From Moanibacter sp965226025 (GTDB lineage Bacteria; Verrucomicrobiota; Verrucomicrobiia; Opitutales; UBA2987): 64,000 bases of DNA. A program made the translations under genes and the position numbers. The stretch is from NCBI GenBank assembly GCA_965226025.1, contig CBDDCD010000002.1:2232001-2296000 (forward strand). The letters run 5' to 3'. Of this stretch, positions 1 to 8,025 are shown piece by piece; the first letter of the stretch is position 1; every line of letters starts with the position of its first letter. A model generated the notes under the pieces. That model was given only the letters and a program-made list of their open reading frames with translations, had not been told where the DNA came from and searched no databases.

Positions 1-1136
1 ATCACATTCCAGAGTTGAGGCAGTTCATCGAGGCGGAACTTGCGTAGAAAACGGCCGACTTTGGTGACGCGCTCGTCGTCCTCCCGGGTATAGACATCTC
101 CTTCTTCCGAACCTTGGTACATGGTTCGGAATTTGTAGAGAGTGAAAAGACGCCGATCGCGGCCCACCCTCGTCTGCCTGAAGATGGCAGGCCCTTCGGA
201 TTCGAAGAGGACGACGAAGGCTACGATGCCGAGAAGGGGCCAAACCAGAAGCAGCATGGCGAGCGCAAATACAAGGTCGAAAAACCTTTTTGTCCTGGCG
301 TAGGTCAGGCTCTGATTAAGGCGAAAAGCCTCGTCGAAGCCCCAGAGTGGGGGAAGCTCTGAGACTGGAACAATTCTCCAGTTACGAGAGAAGAAAGTGT
401 GGAGAGTCTGGACTTCGGTTTCCTGGAAGTTGATCGCAACGAGCCGTTCCAGAAGTCTTCTTGGTATTCGATTTGGGTCTTCCGCGATGACGATGCTCTC
501 AGCCGCACCTTTTTCCTGTTGCAACGTCTGGAGGATATCGTGCTGTATGGGAGGTGAGTCAGGGTCGTCCGAAATTAGTCGGGTCCCTTTCTTCTCTTCC
601 TCGGTCTCCTCGGTCGCGAAAAAAGAAACCCGCTGGGGCCACTGTAGGGCCCTGAGTTGAGTGTAAAACTGTCGAGCTTGCTCACCAGTCCCCAGGACGA
701 AGAGGGATCGTTTTCCGAGGTCCTCGTAGAGCCTTGTGGCAAGCAATTCTCGATAGAACAACGAGAGAACGGGAAAGATGAGAAAGATAATGGCCAGACT
801 TGCGCGGGGCGGATGGAGGTCCGCGCCGTAAGCGGTCATTGCGTAGATGATGACTGCGGATATAAAAAATGCGATTCCGGAAGCGATGAGATGCTCGCTC
901 ATGAAGCGAATCCCGAGCATATCGGTGTTGCGGTCGTATCCGCCGACCAGGGCCAGGGTAGCGAGCGCGGTGACGATGGTGACGACGAGAGCGCTGGGAT
1001 AGAAGAACTCGGTAAACTGTTGGGAATGCCGCATCAAGACCAGCAGACAATAGAGGGAGGTAATGGCGACGACATCAAGGAGAAGGAGGGAGAATGTGAA
1101 GAGTCGGCCTGGTTTTCGACTTTTCTGGTATTCCAT
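1..1136 (-). CDS. Undecaprenyl-phosphate sugar phosphotransferase (EPS priming transferase), 3' end beyond the window
   Basis: Integral membrane enzyme that transfers a sugar-1-phosphate to undecaprenyl phosphate, the first step of EPS repeat-unit synthesis. About 378 codons are visible. Four hydrophobic segments lie in the first ~150 residues, then a nucleotide-binding-like stretch (SLFVLGTGEQARQF), a further membrane segment after KRFFDLVFALAMLLL, and the start of the conserved catalytic domain with GPAIFRQTRVG, LYKFRTM and RKFRLDELPQLWNV. These are hallmark motifs of the bacterial sugar transferase family (WcaJ/EpsE type). I start at the ATG at 1136 (MEYQKSRKPG), 17 bp downstream of the preceding glycosyltransferase stop, which suggests one operon. 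The C-terminus lies off the left edge. Sugar specificity cannot be read from sequence. The family assignment is secure. Confidence 0.93.
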   Translation of the reverse strand, partial: MEYQKSRKPGRLFTFSLLLLDVVAITSLYCLLVLMRHSQQFTEFFYPSALVVTIVTALATLALVGGYDRNTDMLGIRFMSEHLIASGIAFFISAVIIYAMTAYGADLHPPRASLAIIFLIFPVLSLFYRELLATRLYEDLGKRSLFVLGTGEQARQFYTQLRALQWPQRVSFFATEETEEEKKGTRLISDDPDSPPIQHDILQTLQQEKGAAESIVIAEDPNRIPRRLLERLVAINFQETEVQTLHTFFSRNWRIVPVSELPPLWGFDEAFRLNQSLTYARTKRFFDLVFALAMLLLVWPLLGIVAFVVLFESEGPAIFRQTRVGRDRRLFTLYKFRTMYQGSEEGDVYTREDDERVTKVGRFLRKFRLDELPQLWNV

Positions 1137-1153
1137 CTGCTAACAAGGAAAAC

Positions 1154-1936
1154 TCACAAGGTGGGGATTCGCGACTCACCGGCGAGCTTCTTGTCCAGAA
1201 GCCGGAGGGAGAGAAGAATCTCCGCGTAGGTTCGTTGCATAACATAGTGGAGCCCAGCCTTGCCGTCAAGGATGAGACCTTTGGCCAGGAGGCAGTAGAG
1301 GGGTACCAGGATAGGGGCGATGATGAGCATCTTCCGAATTTTGTCCCTTCCGTTCAATTGCGCACTCGAAACTGAGAGAAGCGTCTCAGCCTCGATTTCA
1401 GCGTAGCGCTCCTGGGATTGAATCCAACGGCTGAGCGGCTTGCGGTCATCGTGATAGAGATGTTCTTTGAGGGGGGCGATCTTACCATCGATCTCCACTC
1501 TGTGACCGTGTCCTTCATTTTCGTAGCGCGCTCGATCTCGACGATAGAGAATAGTTCGGGGAGGAAGAAGAGTACCCCGTAGAGGACGACCTAAGATGCA
1601 GTAAATAAAGGCCGCCTTGAAGCCATCGGCGTCAATCGAACTCAGTTGAATCTCCTCCATTAATCGCTCGCTCACGAGATAGTCAGCGTCAAGGGACAGG
1701 ACCCATTCGGAATCGATGGCAGTCAAACCGAAATTGCACTGATTGGCAAAGTTGTCGAATTCCCGCGTGTAGCATTCCGCATTAGGAAACTCCCTGATGA
1801 GTTCTACCGTCCGGTCTTCGCTCCCGCTGTCAACGATCACGATTCTCTGGGCCCAAGTCAGGTGCTGGAGGCAGCGCTCTATATTGGCTTCCTCGTTATA
1901 GGTAATGACTAATGGGGTGATTCGATCGAGATCCAC
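1154..1936 (-). CDS. Glycosyltransferase family 2 (WaaE/KdtX-like)
   Basis: Cytoplasmic inverting glycosyltransferase, probably adding one sugar to the lipid-linked repeat unit. The N-terminus is typical GT2 (TPLVITYNEEANIERCL), followed by IVDSGSEDRTVELI and the LSLDADYLV segment, which supplies the metal/nucleotide-binding acidic residues. Length (~260 aa) fits the short LPS/EPS GT2 group that acts without membrane helices. The open frame extends to a TTG at 1966 that overlaps the upstream methyltransferase stop. The GTG at 1936 lies closer to the conserved core and I prefer it, with modest certainty. Acceptor and donor are unknown. Confidence 0.88.
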   Translation of the reverse strand: MDLDRITPLVITYNEEANIERCLQHLTWAQRIVIVDSGSEDRTVELIREFPNAECYTREFDNFANQCNFGLTAIDSEWVLSLDADYLVSERLMEEIQLSSIDADGFKAAFIYCILGRPLRGTLLPPRTILYRRDRARYENEGHGHRVEIDGKIAPLKEHLYHDDRKPLSRWIQSQERYAEIEAETLLSVSSAQLNGRDKIRKMLIIAPILVPLYCLLAKGLILDGKAGLHYVMQRTYAEILLSLRLLDKKLAGESRIPTL

Positions 1937-1946
1937 CGGTATCCAG

Positions 1947-2741
1947 TCAGAGTTTGGAAATCTCAATCGCGACCTTCAGAAAGTGCTTGCCGATCCACTC
2001 GGAGAGGCCTGAAGTCTTGTACCTGAGTCTTCTTACGGAGCCGAATTTCTTGGCTGTCAGAATAAGGCTGAACTGTGATACCCAATGCACCGCGTCCCGA
2101 TCGATACTGAATGGGAGCCTAAATAGGGCGGGATCAAGATGGATGAGGTAGACCGGTTTCCGAAGGAGGAGAGTTTTGATTCGCAGGTAGAACAGAAAGA
2201 GCCCGATCTTGAATTTGAGGGAAGGCCCGTAATGATCGCAAGAATGGGACAGGTAGAAGGGCATGTCATACCGTGGGCAGTAGAGAAAAAGTCTACCTTG
2301 GGGATGGAGGCAGTCCAGTAGCTTAATCAGGTTTTGCTCGGGGCGCGTCAGGTGTTCAAAAACGTAGAAGGAAAAAATGATGTCAAATTTCGTTTGAAGC
2401 TCATCCATATCTCCGATAAAGACTCTGTCGGCAACGGCTTCGAGGTGGTCAATGTTGAACCTTGTGACGTCTTGTGCCGTCCAAGTTACCTGGGATCGAA
2501 TATCCTCAATGGCAGAAGCAAATCCGGATTTTCCCGCCCCAATTTCAAGGACGTGGCAGTGGCCTTTCTGGTCAATCACTTGACGAATCCGAGCAATAAT
2601 GGGAGCCCCTGAAGCCAATTGAAAAGAGGCCTCTTCAAAAGCAACATAGCCATGCGGCGTCTCGTAGTAGCTCCAAAGCTTTCTTTCGAGTTCCGCCACT
2701 CGGGGATCGCTGGGAGTTGCAAATATCTTCGCTAGGTGCAC
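1947..2741 (-). CDS. Class I SAM-dependent methyltransferase
   Basis: Probable small-molecule or sugar methyltransferase. Motif I is seen as HVLEIGAGKSGF around residue 65, and a later segment (FSFYVFEHL, then LHPQGRLFLYCPRYDMP) matches the acidic/His post-motif and strand 5 of Rossmann methyltransferases. The apparent start is GTG at 2741. The stop overlaps the possible TTG start of the following GT2 gene, indicating coupled translation. The start codon lies only ~14 bp from the start of the divergent FkbM gene, so any promoter for either gene must lie inside coding sequence. The methylated substrate is unknown; the EPS context suggests a sugar. Confidence 0.82.
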   Translation of the reverse strand: MHLAKIFATPSDPRVAELERKLWSYYETPHGYVAFEEASFQLASGAPIIARIRQVIDQKGHCHVLEIGAGKSGFASAIEDIRSQVTWTAQDVTRFNIDHLEAVADRVFIGDMDELQTKFDIIFSFYVFEHLTRPEQNLIKLLDCLHPQGRLFLYCPRYDMPFYLSHSCDHYGPSLKFKIGLFLFYLRIKTLLLRKPVYLIHLDPALFRLPFSIDRDAVHWVSQFSLILTAKKFGSVRRLRYKTSGLSEWIGKHFLKVAIEISKL

Positions 2742-2755
2742 TGGATCAATACGCT

Positions 2756-3562
2756 ATGGTTCTTTTGAGACGTTGGATGGAGCGCGTGAGTCGAAATCTC
2801 GTGCTGCGAAGGAGACTACCGGAACGGTTCGGGTCTCTCTTTCTCTATGTTTCGCCGGGGGCGGCGCTTTCATACTACGGTCCCTTGCGCGGTTCCCGAT
2901 GGACTGATCTGTTTGATTTCGCCGAGCACTTCGTAATGCCCGGAGATGTGGTTTGGGATGTCGGAACAAATATGGGCGTGTTTTCCTTTGCGGCGGCCTC
3001 TCGAGCAGGACCCGAGGGAATGGTTCTCTGTTTGGAGGCGGACGCCTGGTCAGTTCAAATGCTGAGAAGATCGGCAAGGACAAATGGAGGAAGGATGTCG
3101 TCCATCGAGATTTTGCAGGTTGCGATCTCTGATCGTCTGGGCGTTGAAACCTTGAATATTCCGGAGCGAGGCAGGGCTGCTGCGCACCTTGAAAACGCTG
3201 GTGGTGCGGGAAGAGAAATCACCGGGGATGTGAGAGAGCAGCAATTGGTAATGACCGTATCCCTTGATTGGTTGGCGGAAATGCGTTCATCTCAACCAAA
3301 CGTATTGAAGATCGATGTCGATGGAGGGGAATCCAAAGTCCTCGGGGGGGCGAAGACCATGATTGAGGAAAAACGTCCTGTAATCCTTACCGAGGTGTAC
3401 TCTCGAAACTCTGATTTTGTCGCTCAGTATTTCAGGGAGCGAGAATATCGGATCTTCGAATTTGATTCGGGTATCCAGGGGGTCAGGGAGATTGATGCAC
3501 CGGCCTACAACACCCTGGCGGTTCCCTCTGAATCCGAGGCTCTTCCTTTAGGAGGCCGCTGA
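2756..3562 (+). CDS. FkbM family methyltransferase
   Basis: SAM-dependent O-methyltransferase of the FkbM type, common in polysaccharide loci where it methylates sugar hydroxyls. The SAM-binding motif VWDVGTNMGVFSFAA is near residue 65. The characteristic C-terminal block with VLKIDVDGGESKVLGGA and PVILTEVY follows. The frame is open from an ATG at 2717, but that would overlap the divergent gene. The ATG at 2756 (MVLLRRWMERV) is preferred, with no strong ribosome-binding site at either. It is the only plus-strand gene in this part of the cluster. Its 3' end overlaps by ~58 bp the end of the convergent, frameshifted GT4 gene. Confidence 0.85.
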   Translation: MVLLRRWMERVSRNLVLRRRLPERFGSLFLYVSPGAALSYYGPLRGSRWTDLFDFAEHFVMPGDVVWDVGTNMGVFSFAAASRAGPEGMVLCLEADAWSVQMLRRSARTNGGRMSSIEILQVAISDRLGVETLNIPERGRAAAHLENAGGAGREITGDVREQQLVMTVSLDWLAEMRSSQPNVLKIDVDGGESKVLGGAKTMIEEKRPVILTEVYSRNSDFVAQYFREREYRIFEFDSGIQGVREIDAPAYNTLAVPSESEALPLGGR

Positions 3563-4733
3563 GAGAGGAGATTAGGAATTTCAGCCTGGAAATCTGTGAG
3601 AAATGCGTCGTTCGACAGCAGTTGCTCGAAAATACCCAGGTGGCGTCCGGCGATGGCTTCGTAACTGAAGGCCTGGGCTTTTTCATGAGCTCGCCTTCCC
3701 ATGCGGGCAGTAGCCGGTGCGTTATTGAGAGCATTTTCAAGTAATATTGTCAGACTTCGGACGGGATCTGGCAGTCTATGATCGAATACGAGGCCATTCA
3801 CTCCTGCGTCAACGTAGTCGGAGAAACAGTTTAGTGATGACACCACCGGTGGAACTCCTGTGGCCATGGCTTCGAGGGGTGCGACGGGACAGGCTTCACC
3901 TTTTTCGGCAAGCGAAGGATAGCGAAAATCCCTGCGCTGCGGTAGTGAGCGACAAGCCCGTCAATATTGAAGACAGGTTCACAGAACTCGATGTTCGGAC
4001 TCTTCGCTTGCATCTTTAGAGAATCCAGAAAGGCCCCGCCTCCGCCTCCCTGGCTTTGTTTAGAGGGGCCGACTATGGTGAGCTTGAGGCCTGGGAATTG
4101 ATTCGCGAGATGGTTGAACGCTCCGACAAGAAGGTGAATGCCTTTCTCGGGATGGATGCGGCCAACATAAAGGATCCTCTTCATGGTATCCTCTATCAAT
4201 TCCGTACTCTCGGGAATGAACTGGAACGTGTTTATTGGATTGTGAACCATGGTTGTCCTAGCTGCACAAGAGGGCGTCTGGGCCACGATGTTGCGGGCGA
4301 TTTCCGAAGAGGCAGCGACAATGCACGCTGCCTTTCGATAGAGGAAGTATTGACCCTTAGGAAATCGATTCGCGTTTACCACAATCCGGCCTACCTTCCT
4401 TCCCTTGAGTCCCGCCAGAGGGGGAAGCCAGAAATCGTTAGTCACTAGAATATCGGCCTCGGGCAGTCGGCGGAGGGCTCCCAGGCTGTAGAATAGATTA
4501 CGAACGAGATCCTTCCAAATCGATAAACTCTGTGAATACCCACCCCAGCGAATGTATCTCACATTGTTTCGAGTTTCCAACTCGGGTTGCTCCTCATAAG
4601 CGCGGGCCACGATTGTGACCTTGTGGCCTCGCTTGGAGAACTCCTCCCCGAGTCCCTCCCAGACGCGCTGCACGGCGCCGCCCTGCAAGGGGGGCACAGG
4701 GTAGTTTGGACCCGTGGCGATGGTTATGCGCAT
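3505..4733 (-). pseudogene. GT4 glycosyltransferase with a single-base frameshift
   Basis: Retaining GT-B glycosyltransferase in two frames. The N-terminal part (MRITIATGPNYPVPP, then RILYVGRIHPEKGIHLL) runs to about base 3920. There the frame is lost just after SAGIFA. The other frame immediately supplies the expected continuation YPSLAEKGEACPV, then EAMATGVPPVVSS and the C-terminal helix region to 3505. Adding one base near 3919-3924 gives a normal 409-residue protein. The lost frame holds the donor-binding E-x7-E region, so an unsuppressed product would be inactive. True mutation or consensus error cannot be told apart from one sequence. The gene lies 17 bp downstream of the next GT gene, in the same orientation. 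Confidence 0.85.
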
Positions 4734-4750
4734 CCGAGGAATATTAGAAT

Positions 4751-6037
4751 TCAGATTTGGATTGGTGGCGGGTGCCTCACGTTCTTCGATTCCAGAACGC
4801 AGTCCGGCTTATCCCCGCTGCCGAGGACCCATCGATAGACTCCAGCCATTTGCTCGGCAACACGAGGCCAGGTGTATTTTTCCGAAACCAAGCTTCGACC
4901 CCGTTCTCCCATCTCTTCTCTTAGCTCACTGCTGAGGTTCATAGCCTCAGTAAGGGTGGATTTGAGCGAATCTTCGGAGGCTTCAATCCACCACCCGCAT
5001 TGGTGAGTGATCACTTCCTTCCAAGGAGTTCCTTTGGTTGTTATCACGGGAACGCCGTGCACAAGTGACTCTGCCACCACTATACCAAAATTCTCAGAGA
5101 AGCTGGGAAGGACGAATAGATCGGCGTGTAACAGAGCTGCTTCCTTCACTCTTCCGTCGAGCGGACCCGAGAGGGAGACCGAAGCATCGATTCCCTTGCG
5201 TAGCACAACCTTGGTGAGGCGCTCTCGATAGCTCTCCCAATCGCCACCGGCAATCAGCAGATGCCATTGAGGAAAAGAAGCGTGCAGCGAAGCCCACGAG
5301 GAAGTGAGAAGGTCGAGACCTTTCTTGGGATGCAGTCGGGACATGAAGAGGAGATATCGCTTTCCTCGAAGGCGTGGGAAATGCCGCTCCAAATGTTCCC
5401 TCGCCGGCTTGAGGTCGCGATCTGGAATCTCAACCCCATTCGGAATAAGGGCGATTGGTTGTCTGAACCCCTTTCTGCGTATGGATTGCGCTTCGGCTTC
5501 GGAGGTTGCATGAAAAAGGCGGGCATAGCGGAGGTTTCGTTTTTCGAAAATATGCCACGCCAAGAGCTTTCGCCAGCGGCTTCTTTCCTGAGCCCATGGT
5601 TCCAGCATGCCTCTCGGGGAGATGACCAACGGGATGTTCGCTTTTTCCGCTGCCTGCCTAGCGTACCAGTTGGGAAACATCCACAGGCCGTGATTATGTA
5701 TGAGAGAGAGTTGAGTGGCGGCTTGGGCGGAGAGGAGTTTGCGGAGCTCCCGGTTGAAGCCTCGAAAGCGCCGTGTCAGGAGAGAGGCTTTGGGACAATC
5801 GACAACAACACCCTCGGGTATGAGTTGACTTCCGAGTGCTTCGTAGTCGAGGGAGAATATCTTTGTGGCAACGCTCTTGCTTTGAAGATGCCGGCACAGC
5901 TGTGTCACCGACACCGCGGGTCCACCTGTCATTGCGTTGATACTGGCGACGACGTGGCCGACATGGGTGTCAGAGCTACTGAGCGACGAAACTACTGAGC
6001 GACCGGGCTTATGGTCCTCACAACCTCCTTTCGACAT
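4751..6037 (-). CDS. GT4 family glycosyltransferase
   Basis: GT-B glycosyltransferase of about 428 residues. The N-terminal acceptor domain begins with VGHVVASINAMTGGPAVSV. The C-terminal donor domain shows LLFMSRLHPKKGLDLL and SFSENFGIVVAESLVHGVPV, the E-x7-E-type nucleotide-sugar site. The frame is open up to 6079, but the first codons there lie inside the end of the IS at 6067-7883 and cannot be ancestral. The ATG at 6037 is the first credible start outside the IS. The IS therefore sits ~30 bp upstream of this gene and may have separated it from its original promoter or placed it under an IS-borne one. Confidence 0.88.
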   Translation of the reverse strand: MSKGGCEDHKPGRSVVSSLSSSDTHVGHVVASINAMTGGPAVSVTQLCRHLQSKSVATKIFSLDYEALGSQLIPEGVVVDCPKASLLTRRFRGFNRELRKLLSAQAATQLSLIHNHGLWMFPNWYARQAAEKANIPLVISPRGMLEPWAQERSRWRKLLAWHIFEKRNLRYARLFHATSEAEAQSIRRKGFRQPIALIPNGVEIPDRDLKPAREHLERHFPRLRGKRYLLFMSRLHPKKGLDLLTSSWASLHASFPQWHLLIAGGDWESYRERLTKVVLRKGIDASVSLSGPLDGRVKEAALLHADLFVLPSFSENFGIVVAESLVHGVPVITTKGTPWKEVITHQCGWWIEASEDSLKSTLTEAMNLSSELREEMGERGRSLVSEKYTWPRVAEQMAGVYRWVLGSGDKPDCVLESKNVRHPPPIQI

Positions 6038-6066
6038 ACCCGTGGGCCTATTCGCGAAGCTACCTA

Positions 6067-7883
6067 GAGGCTGTCCCAAATCCGAGAGGATTTGGGTGGA
6101 AGCCTGATACCGATATCAATCTTCGTCACGTTATGTAGACCACGACATGCCTTCCGTCCTCGGTAGCTTACCTTTTATCCGTTATGCACCTTTCCAGCAC
6201 CCTTCCTCTCGCTTTGAGTCGATAGTTCTCCCAAGGAAGCGCCTCTGACTCGATTCTTGGATCCCTATGCCGCCTGCGTTGCCTCTTTCTCATGTTCTTG
6301 CGCAAGTCTCTGCGCGATTTTCCATAGATTGTGGGACAGAACCGACCAGGCCACGCTAAGGTTACGGTTGTCAAAGCCTTTGCTGCGTATCTTGCCCCCG
6401 TGCCATCGGTTCTTGAGCACTCCGATCCGGCCTTCGGTGCTCCCTCGTCGTCGCTGCAACCGGACAAAGCGCGGCTCCTCCATCCGCTCCTTGAGCTCTT
6501 GTGGATTGCGGGGCGTAAGGGCGTCAAAAATCCCCTCTGCCTGGAGCCGCTTGCTGGCCGCCTTCGAGGCATAGCCCCGATCCCCACTGATCGCTTCGAT
6601 CTTCTCCTCTAAAGCGAAGCCCTTTTGCCTCTCCAGACTTTCCCAAAGCTGCTTCAATTCGCTCGGGGCCTGCCCCCCATACAGTTTCCAGTCCAACAGA
6701 TATCCCTCTGCGCTCTCGCATAAATAAAGGGTGTTGCCAAACTCCACCTCCCGATCTGCCTTGCCTCGCACGATGACGTCAATCTCAGGTTCGTAGGCGC
6801 TCAGGATCTTCTCCTCATTCTTCACCTGCCGCCCCCCTATGATCCGTTCGTGCGCCTGTTTCATGACCTGCGGTATCTGCTCTAACATACCATCCATTCG
6901 CTCGATGATTCGGCTCGCCTTCTTCTCGGTGTAATCGCTTTGCATCCACATAGCTTCCAATAAGTCACGGTGGCGAAGGGCATGGCCCTCAATCTTCTTG
7001 AGCAATAGCTTCATCCGCCGCAGGATCCCTTTACGCGCTTTGCCCGCCTCCCGGCGCCGACGCGCATGCGTCATCTCCAGGCACCGTTTGTTCATCTCCC
7101 GAGCCAATCCCTTTGCTCCCTGGGGCATGCGCTGTTTCATTCCCGCCTGCCGGATCAGACTGATCGCCTTGAGCAGCGTTGCTCCCACATCCTTGAGCAA
7201 GACCCAGTCCACGGGCCAGTGGATGTTCGCTTCCAGGCAAGTGGCGTCGATCAGGCATTCCCTCGTATCGATCGGCTTCTCTAATCCTGCCTCACCACAA
7301 TGTTCAGCATTGCCCACCACCTCGGTCATCCTTGCATGCAGCTGTCTCAGATACGCTTCGTCGAAGAATTTCGAATCCCGTTCCAGACTGCTCTTCGATA
7401 TTTTCCGGATCCCGTCTACCTCACGCACCCGGCAAAAATTAGCCAGAAGCTCACTGCGTCCCAACTCCTGCGACAGACAACGAAAGGATATCCCTCCGAG
7501 TAAATGACGCACCACCTCCACCCGCAGCGCTTTTATCGCTCTTAGAGCGCGTCGCTCCCGATCCTTCCCTCCCGCTTCATCCCATCCTTCCAAGGCTTTT
7601 ACGATCGCCTCCCTTTCCAGCGAGGAGTCGATCAAAACCCGGTCAATCCGCTCCATTGTTTCCAGAAACACGGTGTAGTCTTTGCATCGAATGACTGGAG
7701 TTAGGGCTGGACGCAGGAAGCTTTGTACGGCAATATTTTTCATGAGAAGGGCGTGCTTTGTATTTGACTAACGCAAGCATAAGCGCCCTTTTTCGCCGGA
7801 TCGAGCTTTTTGCAGCTCTATCCGGCCTTTTTTTTGCCCATAACTCATTAAAAATCAATTGTTTCCACCACTGGGACGGGCTC
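6067..7883 (-). mobile_element. IS element copy 1 (ISNCY/IS1182-type, 1817 bp)
   Basis: First of three apparently identical copies (others at 17238-19054 and 48156-49972). The ends read GAGGCTGTCCC on the left and, inverted, GAGCCCGTCCC on the right, giving imperfect terminal inverted repeats. The element is flanked by a TACCTA direct repeat (6061-6066 and 7884-7889). One long transposase gene fills it. Length, a single ~490-aa DDE transposase and 6-7 bp duplications fit the ISDol1 group of ISNCY as I remember it. This copy landed between the GT4 gene and the end of the giant surface-protein gene and breaks no obvious reading frame. Confidence 0.93.
6265..7743 (-). CDS. DDE transposase of IS copy 1
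   Basis: 492-residue transposase. Likely catalytic acidic residues are in IDATCLEANIHWP (first Asp, about residue 165), AISGDRGYAS (second Asp) and RRGSTEGRIGVLKN (Glu). This arrangement is typical of ISNCY/IS1182/IS5-like DDE enzymes. A basic, helix-rich segment (HARRRREAGKARKG) lies in the middle. The translation is identical to that of the other two copies in the window, so the copies are recent and the gene is probably functional. ATG at 7743 is ~140 bp inside the right IS end. Confidence 0.93.
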   Translation of the reverse strand: MKNIAVQSFLRPALTPVIRCKDYTVFLETMERIDRVLIDSSLEREAIVKALEGWDEAGGKDRERRALRAIKALRVEVVRHLLGGISFRCLSQELGRSELLANFCRVREVDGIRKISKSSLERDSKFFDEAYLRQLHARMTEVVGNAEHCGEAGLEKPIDTRECLIDATCLEANIHWPVDWVLLKDVGATLLKAISLIRQAGMKQRMPQGAKGLAREMNKRCLEMTHARRRREAGKARKGILRRMKLLLKKIEGHALRHRDLLEAMWMQSDYTEKKASRIIERMDGMLEQIPQVMKQAHERIIGGRQVKNEEKILSAYEPEIDVIVRGKADREVEFGNTLYLCESAEGYLLDWKLYGGQAPSELKQLWESLERQKGFALEEKIEAISGDRGYASKAASKRLQAEGIFDALTPRNPQELKERMEEPRFVRLQRRRGSTEGRIGVLKNRWHGGKIRSKGFDNRNLSVAWSVLSHNLWKIAQRLAQEHEKEATQAA

Positions 7884-8025
7884 TACCTACTCACGTCTCG
7901 GCGCATTGTGGTGGCTCCTTCTTTCCATCCAATCCACCCAACCTCTCCAAGGATCAAGCCCGTTGCTGGTCGGCAGCTTGGTTGTTCCGTGGCTCTGCAG
8001 TTCCGTCTCTCGGCAGCTCCGTACC

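Noticed and set aside
657..1229. 190-codon plus-strand frame over the priming sugar transferase
   Set aside because: Antisense to a clear sugar transferase reading frame; low-complexity, charged product with no motif.
5261..5998. 245-codon plus-strand frame antisense to a GT4 gene
   Set aside because: Shadow of the GT4 gene; no family signal and no ribosome-binding site.
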